Shown: positions 9,397 to 17,349 of the stretch, one piece after another
Layout of the letters: each line of letters starts with the position of its first letter
Numbering within the stretch: position 1 is the stretch's first letter
From: Natronomonas salina
GTDB taxonomy: Archaea > Halobacteriota > Halobacteria > Halobacteriales > Haloarculaceae
NCBI RefSeq assembly: GCF_013391105.1
Contig: NZ_CP058335.1
Coordinates: forward strand, 1,054,001-1,118,000
Reading direction: 5' to 3'
DNA: 64,000 nt
Made by a program: the position numbers and the translations under genes
The notes under the pieces: generated by a model
What the model was told of the DNA's origin: nothing
The model's input: only the letters and a program-made list of their open reading frames with translations
Database searches by the model: none

Positions 9397-10904
9397 AGGT
9401 AGTCCTCCATCGACGCCTGTCCGTCGCCGTCGCCGGCCTGGGCGGGGCGTGCGGGTTCGCTCGCGTCGGCCGAGTCGGACGAATCGGACGAGTCGGTCCC
9501 GTCGGACGGCTGGTCCTCGGTCGATCCATCTTCCTCGTCGCCAGCGTCGGGATCGGCCCCACTCTCGATGTCTTCGCCAGCGTCGGATTCACCGGCGTCC
9601 GGAGCGGCCTCGGTGTCGGTGTCGCCGCCGTTCGCCCCGATTTTCGTCCCTTCTGTGGCTGTCCCGGTCTCGGTGTCGGCGGACTGCGAGCCCGCGTCGG
9701 CGACGGCCTCCGCTGCGTCCGAATCGGATTCGTCGTCGGTCTCCGCGCCCATCCGGTCGGCGGCCGTTTCGGGCTCCTCGGCGGGCCCCGACTCGAAGGC
9801 TTCCGGCTCGTCCAGCAGGTCCGCGACCCGGCGTTCCACCTCGTCGGCGACGTTCGAGTCGGCGACCTTGCTCGCCCGGATGGTCTCGTCGAGGTCGCGG
9901 GCCGCGTCGCTGAGACCGAGTTCCCGGACGCGCTCGCGGACCGCCTCGTCGGGGTCGGCGAAGGCCACCTCGAGGTCGGCCTCCTCGCTGATCTCGCGGT
10001 GGTCGTTCACCCGCGCGACGAGCGCCCCTTCGTCGCTGGCGAAGGCCTCTACGCGCGCCGCGGATACGTCCTCGCCGTCGCCGTCCAGCGTGACGTGGAC
10101 GACGGCGCCTTCGAGGTCGTGCTCGCGGAGTCGCTCGCGGACGCGGTCGAACCCCTCGCCCTCCGCGAGTTCGAGGTCGACGAAGACGAACTCGCGGGTC
10201 TCGAGGCCGCGGCGGGTGATCCGGGCGTCCCCGTCGAACTCGACGAGGTTGTAGCCGCGGTCCTCGCGCTCGCCGGCGCTCGCGCGTTCGGTGGACCCGC
10301 AGTAGGTGACCCACGTGTCCTCGACCTCCTGGGTCGTCGGCGCGTGCTCGTCGCCGAGCAGCATCGCGTCGAAGTCGACGGTCGACTCCGAGAGGACCGC
10401 CGCGGCGTCCCACTCGACGTTGCCGTAGTCGGGGACGAGCGGCTGGAAGAGCCCGTGGGAGACCAGCGCCGCGTGGTCGGCGTCGTGCGGTTCGAAGTCG
10501 TACTCGAGGTCCTCGCGCTGGGCGCGCGGGACGAAGTCCAGCCCGTAGAAGGCGGTGTCGCCCACGACGAGCGGTTCGTCGCCCAAGCGGGTCGCCAGTC
10601 CCATCGCCTCGAAGAGGTCGAGCCACTGGGCGTCGCGCTTGGTCTCGTGGTTGCCGACGACGGCGAGGAACGGGACTCCCGCGTCGTCGAGCGTCTCCAG
10701 GACGTCGAGCGTCCCGAGCAGGTCCGGCAGCCCCGGCCGCCGGTCGTGGAAGAGGTCCCCCGCGTGGACGACAGCGTCGACGTCCAGTTCGATCGCGTCC
10801 TCGGCCACCCGCCGGAACGCGTCGAGGAAGTCCGACCGGCGCTCAGGCAGGTGGTACTGCCGGTAACCGAGGTGGGTGTCGCCGGTGTGAAGCACCCGTG
10901 TCAT
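9393..10904 (-). CDS. mre11: DNA double-strand break repair nuclease Mre11
   Basis: A 503-residue metallophosphoesterase nuclease. Motifs in order: GDTHLGY (residues 8-14), [14 protein letters not shown] and, further on, VSHGLF and LGDEHAP, which together supply the two-metal site. The catalytic and capping parts take roughly the first 350 residues. The remaining 130 are acidic and low-complexity (Asp, Glu, Ser, Thr, Gly), ending in QASMEDYL. That ending fits a PCNA-interacting (PIP) motif. The gene overlaps both neighbours by four bases, forming a three-gene operon with rad50. Confidence 0.97.
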   Translation of the reverse strand: MTRVLHTGDTHLGYRQYHLPERRSDFLDAFRRVAEDAIELDVDAVVHAGDLFHDRRPGLPDLLGTLDVLETLDDAGVPFLAVVGNHETKRDAQWLDLFEAMGLATRLGDEPLVVGDTAFYGLDFVPRAQREDLEYDFEPHDADHAALVSHGLFQPLVPDYGNVEWDAAAVLSESTVDFDAMLLGDEHAPTTQEVEDTWVTYCGSTERASAGEREDRGYNLVEFDGDARITRRGLETREFVFVDLELAEGEGFDRVRERLREHDLEGAVVHVTLDGDGEDVSAARVEAFASDEGALVARVNDHREISEEADLEVAFADPDEAVRERVRELGLSDAARDLDETIRASKVADSNVADEVERRVADLLDEPEAFESGPAEEPETAADRMGAETDDESDSDAAEAVADAGSQSADTETGTATEGTKIGANGGDTDTEAAPDAGESDAGEDIESGADPDAGDEEDGSTEDQPSDGTDSSDSSDSADASEPARPAQAGDGDGQASMEDYL

Positions 10905-11266
10905 TGCCTCGACCCTTCGACAGCGTCTCTTAAATCGGTGTCGTGACCGCGGTGGAAGTGGTCGACGGGCGAGTCGCCGGCGGCGGCGACGCGGAACAGT
11001 CGGAACGCCGACAGCGCGCGCTCGCCGCGTGCTCGGAGTTCGGAGTCCTCGGTCGCCTCAACAGCCCGCCGGAGTTCGCCGAGGCCGACTTCCTCGACGA
11101 ACACCGCGGCCGCCTCGAGGTCGTCGACGGCCGCCGCGGCCCGTTCGATGACCGTTCGGCCGTCGGAGCCCGCGAGGTGACCGAGAGCCGCTTTCAGCCG
11201 CTCGACGTCGGGTTCGGATGCAGCGTCGTCGGCGCCGGGGGACACGCCGCTATCTGGCCTCGGCAT
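10901..11266 (-). CDS. Conserved-looking helical protein at the head of the mre11-rad50 operon
   Basis: A 121-residue, largely helical protein with a segment VERLKAALGHLAGSDGRTVIE and a C-terminal stretch ending near [18 protein letters not shown]. The frame runs further upstream, but the ATG at 11266 fits best because the upstream residues are Arg/Ser/Thr-rich shadow sequence. Its TGA overlaps the mre11 ATG (10901-10904), so it is coupled to mre11. I do not recognise a family. The position suggests an accessory role in end processing, which is inference only. Confidence 0.75.
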   Translation of the reverse strand: MPRPDSGVSPGADDAASEPDVERLKAALGHLAGSDGRTVIERAAAAVDDLEAAAVFVEEVGLGELRRAVEATEDSELRARGERALSAFRLFRVAAAGDSPVDHFHRGHDTDLRDAVEGSRQ

Positions 11267-11366
11267 CCCGGATAAACCGCGGGGTGGCTTCGGCGCGACG
11301 TGGGGCCCAGTATCGGTCGGTGGTCGGACGGGGAATAGCGAACCGGCGAACGAACTTAGAGAGTGT

Positions 11367-11627
11367 CTACGATTCGAGCGCGAGCGCGTAGACGCGCTTG
11401 CGGGCGTCGGTGAAGGAGAAGCGGGAGTCGACGGCGTCGACCTCCTCGAGGCGGGTGAGCGCGTAGCGGACCGTCCGCGGCGGCAGCATCGTCTCCTCGG
11501 CCAGCTGGCTCTGGGTGAGCCGGTCGTTGTACTCCAGGACCTTCGCGACCAGCTTCGCGCTCGGCGGCAGGTCGGCGACGGACTCCCAGTCCGCCGCGTC
11601 GTCCGCCTGGACGTCGGTGGCACTCAT
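11367..11627 (-). CDS. Small winged-helix (MarR-like) transcriptional regulator
   Basis: An 86-residue protein that is essentially a single winged helix. The core includes LPPSAKLVAKVLEYNDRLTQ, then QLAEETMLPPRTVRYALTRL (recognition helix) and a C-terminal wing VDSRFSFTDARKRVY. It is closely similar to the 92-residue protein encoded at 22863-23141. It lies upstream of the mre11 operon in the same direction, about 100 bases away, and is divergent from pan, so it could regulate either. The regulatory target is unknown. Confidence 0.85.
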   Translation of the reverse strand: MSATDVQADDAADWESVADLPPSAKLVAKVLEYNDRLTQSQLAEETMLPPRTVRYALTRLEEVDAVDSRFSFTDARKRVYALALES

Positions 11628-11795
11628 TGTACCCCACCGTTTCGGATGACAGTGGATAATACTTGCTGTTTCGAATCATACGCAGTAGTAATTCCATGGT
11701 CCGGCAGCCGACACGCCGTACCGGTGATTTTCGGCGCCGTCAGGCGGTCGAGCCTACCCGAAGCCTCTTATGACTACGGGCGCTACGCACCGGTG

Positions 11796-13009
11796 ATGAC
11801 TGACACTGTTGACGACGTCGACCTCCCCTACGAGGACGACGCGTCACAGCAGGAGAAAGTGGAGGCGCTGGAGGAGCGTCTCGAGATCCTCGAACAACAG
11901 AACGAGGAGATGCGGGACAAACTCCTCGACGCCAACGCCGAGAACAACAAGTACCAGCAGAAGCTCGAGCGGCTCACCCACGAGAACAAGAAGCTCAAGC
12001 AGTCGCCGCTGTTCGTCGCCACCGTCCAGGAACTCACGGACGAGGGCGTCATCATCAAGCAGCACGGCAACAACCAGGAGGCCCTCACCGAGGTCACCGA
12101 GGAGATGCGCGAGGACCTCGACCCCGACGACCGCGTGGCCGTCAACAACTCGCTGTCCGTCGTCAAGAAGCTCGACGACGAGACCGACGTCCGCGCTCGT
12201 GTGATGCAGGTCGAGCACTCCCCGGAGGTCTCCTACGAGGACATCGGCGGCATCGACGAGCAGATGGAGGAGGTACGAGAGACCGTCGAGATGCCCATCG
12301 AGAGTCCCGAGATGTTCGACGAGGTCGGCATCGACCCGCCGTCGGGCGTCCTCCTCTACGGGCCGCCGGGGACCGGCAAGACGATGCTGGCGAAGGCCGT
12401 CGCCAACCAGACCGACGCGACCTTCATCAAGATGGCCGGCTCCGAGCTGGTCCACAAGTTCATCGGCGAGGGCGCAAAGCTCGTCCGCGACCTCTTCGAG
12501 CTCGCCCGACAGCAGGAACCCGCCGTCGTCTTCATCGACGAGATCGACGCCATCGCGGCCAAGCGAACCGAGTCGAAGACCTCCGGCGACGCCGAGGTCC
12601 AGCGGACGATGATGCAGCTGCTCTCCGAGATGGACGGCTTCGAGGACCGCGGCCAGATCTCCATCATCGCGCCACCAACCGCTTCGACATGCTCGACCGC
12701 GCCATCCTCCGGCCCGGTCGCTTCGACCGCCTCATCGAGGTGCCCAAGCCCGACCAGGAGGGACGGGAGATCATCTTCGAGATCCACACCCGCGACATGA
12801 ACGTCGCAGACACCGTGGACTTCGCGGCGCTCGCCGAGATGGCCGACGAGGCCTCCGGCGCCGACGTCAAGGCGATCTGCACCGAGGCCGGGATGTACGC
12901 CATCCGCGACGACCGCCTCGAGGTCCAGATGGAGGACTTCGAGCACGCCTGGGAGAAGATCCAGCAGACCGACGACGAGGCCGACGAGGTCTCCCGGACG
13001 TTCGCCTAG
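11796..13009 (+). pseudogene. pan: Proteasome-activating nucleotidase (PAN), interrupted by a one-base frameshift
   Basis: PAN is the hexameric AAA+ unfoldase that feeds substrates to the archaeal 20S proteasome. The first frame starts MTDTVDDVDLPYEDD at 11796 and has the N-terminal coiled coil (about 18-70), OB domain, Walker A GPPGTGKT (189-196) and Walker B FIDEID (246-251). After residue about 292 the frame breaks: at 12669-12673 the sequence is gcgcc where gcggcc would keep Ala-Ala-Thr-Asn-Arg. The second region of homology and C-terminus (MLDRAILRPGRFD through VSRTFA) continue in the next frame to 13009. Restoring one G gives 404 residues, normal for PAN. The lost base may be a sequencing error or a true mutation. 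Unrepaired, the product would be 334 residues without the sensor and arginine-finger region. Confidence 0.93.
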
Positions 13010-13030
13010 CCACGTTCTGCACCTCCTTCG

Positions 13031-13049
13031 CGAGCGCCTGCGGCGCTCG
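13031..13049. repeat. Hairpin 21 bases after pan
   Basis: A perfect 8-base stem, cgagcgcc with ggcgctcg, around a tgc loop. No T-run follows, so it is not a classical terminator, but it may mark the transcript end. It belongs to the same style of short-loop hairpin as the downstream array. Confidence 0.5.
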
Positions 13050-13377
13050 TTCAGTCAGCGTGCCGGCTTCGCCGCCCACGTTAGAAGTTTGCGGACGGAG
13101 GCCGCGACCCAGGGCAAACTGGGGAAAAGCGACCACCACGACAGAGGCTGCGTAACAGACACCTGTCAAACACCCAACGTGTGTAGCCCTTCCTAAACAC
13201 CCGGGTTGTTACGTGTTGTCCTCCTATGGTATATCAGGGCGGGTGGGTATCCGTTAGACATTCAAGAGGCGGCAGGCAATACAATCCTCCTCCCTCATCC
13301 CCTCGCCCCCCCTGTCTTCGGACTATTCATTGCCTATACCGACCGGTACAACGATCGATGTCCAGCATTCGCCGGGC

Positions 13378-13622
13378 GGGGCGTTCGAAGAACGCCCCCG
13401 AGGCAGTTCGCGGCGACGAGGCCGGAGGTCGAGTCGCCGTAGCGCGAGCGGACTGGAGGCGGCCTGTGGGCCGCCAACCGGGTGCGGGCCGGAGGCCCGC
13501 AACCGAGCGACGTGGTCGTTCGAAAGCCGCCTGCGGCGACTTTCGTGATGACGAGAGAGCTTCGCTCTCTCGAACCACGGCGAAGCCGCTACGCGTGGGG
13601 CGTGTTCGGCGGCTCCGCTGCC
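13378..13622. repeat. Array of six short-loop hairpins
   Basis: Consecutive inverted repeats: 13378-13398 (9-base perfect stem ggggcgttc, loop gaa); 13458-13475 (7-base stem, loop tgtg); 13484-13500 (7-base stem gcgggcc, loop gga); 13521-13545 (11-base stem with one mismatch, loop tgc); 13552-13572 (9-base perfect stem cgagagagc, loop ttc); 13608-13622 (6-base stem with one wobble, loop tcc). The arms differ in sequence from one hairpin to the next, so this is not a tandem repeat of one unit. Five of the six loops are exactly three bases. Confidence 0.7.
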
Positions 13623-13649
13623 AAACCGCCGGAGCGTTCAAAAAGTGGT

Positions 13650-13793
13650 TTACAGCAGCGAGAAGATGAGCCACGGCAGTCCGAACAGCACGAGCGTCAT
13701 CGCGACGAGGACGACGCCGTAGGCGGCGAACGTCCCGGCGGCGGTGAACCAGGACGGGTGATCGTGTTCCTCCTTGATGTCGGCGACGTTCAT
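13650..13793 (-). CDS. 47-residue single-span membrane protein
   Basis: A short gene reading MNVADIKEEHDHPSWF at its start, then Thr-Ala-Ala-Gly and a long hydrophobic stretch ending LPWLIFSLL before TAA. There is one transmembrane helix (about residues 22-45) with an acidic/His N-terminal head. Third codon positions are nearly all G or C, unlike the non-coding DNA beside it, which supports real coding. It resembles small haloarchaeal membrane proteins of unknown role. It is followed by the hairpin array on its downstream side. Confidence 0.7.
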   Translation of the reverse strand: MNVADIKEEHDHPSWFTAAGTFAAYGVVLVAMTLVLFGLPWLIFSLL

Positions 13794-13842
13794 ATCGGCA
13801 GCACCGGGCGCTGACCCTTAGGTGTACCGCTACCGACCGATA

Positions 13843-14844
13843 CTACGCCTCCGGTACCACGACCGCCCGCCCGTCGACATCGCCGGCCTCGAGTCGCTCG
13901 AGGGTCGCCGGCACCTCGTCGATGCCGACCCGCTCGGTCCGGGTCTCCAGGCGGTCCTGTCGGGCGAGGTCCAGCACCGACCGGAGCTCCGCCGGTGTGC
14001 CCCACTGGACGGTCCGGTAGGTCACCTCGCTGCCGACCAGTGGGTTCCACGAGAAGTCGACCGACCCGCCGCCGATGCCGGCCAGCACGAGCCGGCCGTC
14101 GGCGCCGAGGACGTTGACGCCCCACTGGAGGGTCGCGTCGACGCCGACGAAGTCGACGACCGCGTCGACCGGGCCGCTGGCGGCGTCCCGTATCTCGCCC
14201 GGCACCGACCCCGAAGTGTCGACGGTCGCGTCCGCGCCGATGGACTCGGCGCGCCGGAGCTTCGCCGGGTCGCGGTCGACGGCGACGGTGTAGCAGCCGC
14301 GGAGCCGTGACAGCTGGACGCCGAACTCCCCCAGCCCCCCGATACCGACGAGGGCGACGCAGTCGCCGGGTCCGACGTCGGCCTTCTCGATGGCCCGGTA
14401 CGGGGTGAGGGCGGCGTCGGTCAGCGGCGCCGCCTCGACGGGGTCCAGGCCGTCCAGCGGGAGGCAGTAGTCGGCCGTCGGCACGCGGACGTACTCCGCG
14501 TAGCCGCCGTCGTGACCGATGCCGAGCCAGTTCGTTAAGTTGCAGAGCTGGTCGTCGCCGCGGGCGCAGACCTCGCAGTTCCGGCAGCCCCAGCCGCCGA
14601 AGACGGCCACGTCGGTGCCGACGTCGAGACCGACCCCCTCGCCGGTCTCGGCGACGGTGCCGGCGACCTCGTGGCCGAGCGTCCGCGGTTCGGTCAGCGG
14701 GAGGTCGCCGTCCAGCACGTGCAGGTCGGAGTGACAGACCCCGCAGGCGGCCACCTCGACGAGCACCTCGCCGGGACCGACCTCGGGTCTCGGGACGTCC
14801 TCGATACGGAGCCCCTCTCCTGGGTAGAAGCGCGCGGCTCGCAT
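13843..14844 (-). CDS. Zinc-dependent alcohol dehydrogenase (MDR family)
   Basis: A 333-residue medium-chain dehydrogenase/reductase. Catalytic zinc ligands are visible: Cys37 in CGVCHSD and His58-Glu59 in GHEVAG. The structural zinc lobe is CRNCEVCARGDDQLC (Cys87, 90, 93, 101). The Rossmann fold has GIGGLGEFG followed by VAVDRDPAKL, whose acidic residue after the second beta strand favours NAD over NADP. The substrate cannot be read from the sequence; primary alcohols or aldehydes are typical for this group. It stands alone between two small genes. Confidence 0.92.
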   Translation of the reverse strand: MRAARFYPGEGLRIEDVPRPEVGPGEVLVEVAACGVCHSDLHVLDGDLPLTEPRTLGHEVAGTVAETGEGVGLDVGTDVAVFGGWGCRNCEVCARGDDQLCNLTNWLGIGHDGGYAEYVRVPTADYCLPLDGLDPVEAAPLTDAALTPYRAIEKADVGPGDCVALVGIGGLGEFGVQLSRLRGCYTVAVDRDPAKLRRAESIGADATVDTSGSVPGEIRDAASGPVDAVVDFVGVDATLQWGVNVLGADGRLVLAGIGGGSVDFSWNPLVGSEVTYRTVQWGTPAELRSVLDLARQDRLETRTERVGIDEVPATLERLEAGDVDGRAVVVPEA

Positions 14845-14895
14845 GGGGTGGGACGCGGTGGCACGGGAAAAGAGCGTTCCGGTGGCGGCGAACGC

Positions 14896-15093
14896 CTAGT
14901 CGAGGATGTCCTGAATCCGGCGGGGTTCGTCGGAGAGCGAGGGGCTCTCCTCGACGATCTGCAGCACCTCGTGGTCGGTCACGTCCGGGTAGTCCTTGCG
15001 GGTCGCCTCCTCGATGAGGTCCTTCTCGAGGCGGAACTCTGTGCCCTCGTAGATGACGTCGACGCCCTGCTCGTCGAACGAGAGAACGGTCAT
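14896..15093 (-). CDS. Small conserved haloarchaeal protein (DUF5800-like)
   Basis: A 65-residue acidic protein beginning MTVLSFDEQGVDVIYEGTEF and continuing with a helical part containing DVTDHEVLQIVEE. I recall this as DUF5800, a family confined to haloarchaea with no known function (not checked). It has no membrane segment and no metal-binding motif. It is 52 bases upstream of the alcohol dehydrogenase gene on the same strand and could share its transcript. Confidence 0.8.
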   Translation of the reverse strand: MTVLSFDEQGVDVIYEGTEFRLEKDLIEEATRKDYPDVTDHEVLQIVEESPSLSDEPRRIQDILD

Positions 15094-15303
15094 ACCGGGG
15101 GTTCGACGGTGCCGGACATAAGCGCCACGACGACCGTCCGCCGGTCCGCCGTCGCGTCCGCCGGGCGAAGCGGAGACGAGACGGATGCGACGGGAGTTTC
15201 CCCTCCCCGTCGCCGGGGCGCGCCCGCTGGCGCATCGACGGCCCCGTCGGCGTTACTCGCGTGACCGACATATGTCTGCCGGACGTCTGACGCGCGAGGA
15301 GGA

Positions 15304-15310
15304 TTTATTA
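15304..15310 (+). promoter_or_regulatory. TATA-like box for the bactofilin-like gene
   Basis: The stretch tttatta is centred about 27 bases before the GTG at 15334. This supports a leaderless transcript and that GTG as the start. A perfect 10-base palindrome, gacatatgtc, sits just upstream at 15268-15277 and is a candidate operator. Confidence 0.55.
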
Positions 15311-15333
15311 GCGGTGACCGGCAGGGTTACACC

Positions 15334-16467
15334 GTGTTCGGCTCGGACCCGCTGGAGGAGCTGTCCATCCCCGACGGCACGCACGTCCAGGAGCACGACC
15401 TCGTCACCGACGGGGACGTGCTCGTCGGCGGGCAGAGCGTCGTCGAGCTGGGCGTCCGCGGCGGCAACGTGGTGGCCGGCGAGCGGGTCCGCTTCGGCGG
15501 CGACATCGAGGCCGATGGCGACTGCCGGCTCGACATGTGGTGCGACGTCGACGGCAACGTCCTCGTCGGCCAGGACGCCTACCTCGGCGAGCGGGTCCAC
15601 ATCACCGGCCAGCTCATCGTCTCCGGCGACCTCGACATCGGCGACGACGTCGACATCGAGCGCGGCTTCGAGGCCAACGGCTGGATCGTCATCCGCAACC
15701 CGATGCCGACGATCGTCTTCCTGTTCGTCTACCTCTCGCAGTTGCTCCGCATCGGGGAGGAGGAGGCCGCCGAGGAGGTCGCCGAGGAGTTCCTCGCGGC
15801 CGACCGCGAGGCCGATCCCCTGATGATCCCACGCGGCGCCCGCGTCTCGGACGACGCCTGGCGGGTCTCGACACCCGCCACCATCGGCGACGACTGCCGC
15901 GTCCACGGCAACATCCGCGCCACCGAGATCGAGGTCGGCCGAGAGACCGAGGTCTTCGGGAGCCTCCGGGCGAAAACCGACATCCACGTCGGCCCCGGGA
16001 CCATCGTCCACGGCGACGTGACGACGAAGGGCGGCGACGTCGTCGTCAGCCCGGGCGCGCACGTCCGCGGCGACATCTCCTGTGAGGACTGCCGGCTCTC
16101 GGAGGTCGCCGAGGTCGACGGCACAATCCGCGCGCACGGCCGGCTCGTCTTCGAGGACGCACCGGAACCGGAACCCGAGGCGGAATCCGAGAGCGATGAC
16201 GAACTCGCGGGTGCGGACGACGAGGCAGCATTAGAAGACATCGCTCCCGCCGTGGTTCCCCTCGGCGAGGGGGAACTCCCCGAGCCGGACCCGGAACCGG
16301 CTTTCGTCCGACTCGGCGACGGGCGGCTCGACGTCGAGGCCACGCCGGCCGTCCGCCCGGTCGCGGAGAGCGAGTTCGAGTGGGGGCCGACCGACGAGAC
16401 CGTCCCCTCGACGAACGGCTCTGGCGACGACGTCGAGAAGATCATCGCCGACGCCGAAGACGGCTGA
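15334..16467 (+). CDS. Bactofilin-like polymer-forming protein (right-handed beta-helix)
   Basis: A 377-residue protein starting at a GTG with a well-placed TATA box. Residues 10-120 and about 165-275 are short repeats with regularly spaced Val, Ile and Gly (for example GQLIVSGDLDIGDDVDIERG and GPGTIVHGDVTTKGGDVVVS), the pattern of bactofilins and hexapeptide beta-helix proteins. Between the two halves sits a hydrophobic segment, PTIVFLFVYLSQLLRIG (about 124-141), followed by an acidic helix. The last 100 residues are acidic and disordered. Bactofilin-like proteins polymerise into scaffolds; a catalytic acyltransferase role seems unlikely because no active-site His is evident. Confidence 0.8.
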   Translation: MFGSDPLEELSIPDGTHVQEHDLVTDGDVLVGGQSVVELGVRGGNVVAGERVRFGGDIEADGDCRLDMWCDVDGNVLVGQDAYLGERVHITGQLIVSGDLDIGDDVDIERGFEANGWIVIRNPMPTIVFLFVYLSQLLRIGEEEAAEEVAEEFLAADREADPLMIPRGARVSDDAWRVSTPATIGDDCRVHGNIRATEIEVGRETEVFGSLRAKTDIHVGPGTIVHGDVTTKGGDVVVSPGAHVRGDISCEDCRLSEVAEVDGTIRAHGRLVFEDAPEPEPEAESESDDELAGADDEAALEDIAPAVVPLGEGELPEPDPEPAFVRLGDGRLDVEATPAVRPVAESEFEWGPTDETVPSTNGSGDDVEKIIADAEDG

Positions 16468-16512
16468 CCCGGTCCGTACTGTTCCTTCCGACGAATCCAC
16501 AGCCGCCCGCAC

Positions 16513-17349
16513 CTACCGGTCCGTCCTCGACCGCCACCAGTCCTCGAGGACCTCCCAGACCGCCCACCGGTCGACCACGAGCCGCGAGAACACGACGCTG
16601 ACGGACGCGAGGACGAGTCCGGCCAGCACGTCGATGCCCCAGTGGATACCGAGGTACATCGTCGAGACGACGACGCTGGCGGCCAGCAGGACGGCGACGG
16701 GGAACCAGGCGCGGAGGTCGTCGCGGGAGATGGCGGCGAACGCGGCGACGGTCGCCGACAGCGAGGTGTGCAGCGACGGGAAGACGTTGGTGTTGCGGTT
16801 GACCTCCTGGGTGAGGTACTGGTACTCCGGCCGGGCGTCGTAGAGGACCGTGTCGAGGCCCTCGACCATCAGGTTCCGGGGGCCGTACGCCACGACGAAC
16901 ACGTAGAGTACGACGCCGACGGCGTAGTTGAACGTGTAGGCCGAGAGCAGCCGCCGGAACAGCACGGTGTCGGACAGCGTGAAGTAGGCGACGACCGGGA
17001 AGATGAGGAGGAACGCGTAGCCGTAGACGTAGACGAACGAGAAGTACGAGGTGACCGACTCCGAGGCGATCGACTGGAACACCAGGATGAAGTCGCCCTC
17101 CAGCCGGTAGAACGTCGCCGTCGCGTAGATGCCGTACTCCCGAGAGAACGCCGGCGCTGACTGCCGGACCCACCGGTTGACGAGCAGCGAGGCGACGAGT
17201 ATGACCACGAGCGGGCCGGCGGTCCGGATCCGGGAGCGCCACTCCGAGCGGGTCCGCGCCAGCCGGTCGCGGCCCACGAAGGCGAGCAGCGAGACGGGCA
17301 GGGCGACGGCGAGGGCGGCGGCGACCCGCGTCACCACCTCGACGAACAT
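16513..17349 (-). CDS. PAP2-superfamily membrane phosphatase
   Basis: A 278-residue integral membrane protein with about six transmembrane segments. The PAP2 signature is visible as FPSLHTSLSA and, further on, GIHWGIDVLAG, supplying the two catalytic histidines. A basic/aromatic stretch lies further upstream. The family dephosphorylates lipid phosphates or diphosphates, or transfers phospho-head groups. Its ATG overlaps the stop codon of the solute-binding protein gene by one base (TGATG at 17347-17351), so the two are translationally coupled. The substrate is unknown. Confidence 0.88.
   Translation of the reverse strand: MFVEVVTRVAAALAVALPVSLLAFVGRDRLARTRSEWRSRIRTAGPLVVILVASLLVNRWVRQSAPAFSREYGIYATATFYRLEGDFILVFQSIASESVTSYFSFVYVYGYAFLLIFPVVAYFTLSDTVLFRRLLSAYTFNYAVGVVLYVFVVAYGPRNLMVEGLDTVLYDARPEYQYLTQEVNRNTNVFPSLHTSLSATVAAFAAISRDDLRAWFPVAVLLAASVVVSTMYLGIHWGIDVLAGLVLASVSVVFSRLVVDRWAVWEVLEDWWRSRTDR

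Larger units (their letters stand above)
13010..13649. other. 640-base non-coding region rich in hairpins
   Basis: No gene is supported here. The open frame from 13226 to 13669 is rich in Arg, Gly and Ala and simply reads through inverted repeats. The first half (13081-13370) is plain and fairly AT-rich in places. The ends carry hairpins: one at 13031-13049 just after pan, and an array at 13378-13622. Confidence 0.65.

Noticed and set aside
11646-11795. Upstream extension of the pan reading frame to an earlier ATG at 11646
   Set aside because: The extra 50 residues have no PAN character. The family start MTDTVDDVDL lies at 11796.
13226-13669. A 147-residue open frame through the hairpin array
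   Set aside because: The sequence is Arg/Gly/Ala-rich and follows the palindromes; no homologous-looking segment is present, and the downstream end overlaps the small membrane-protein gene on the other strand.
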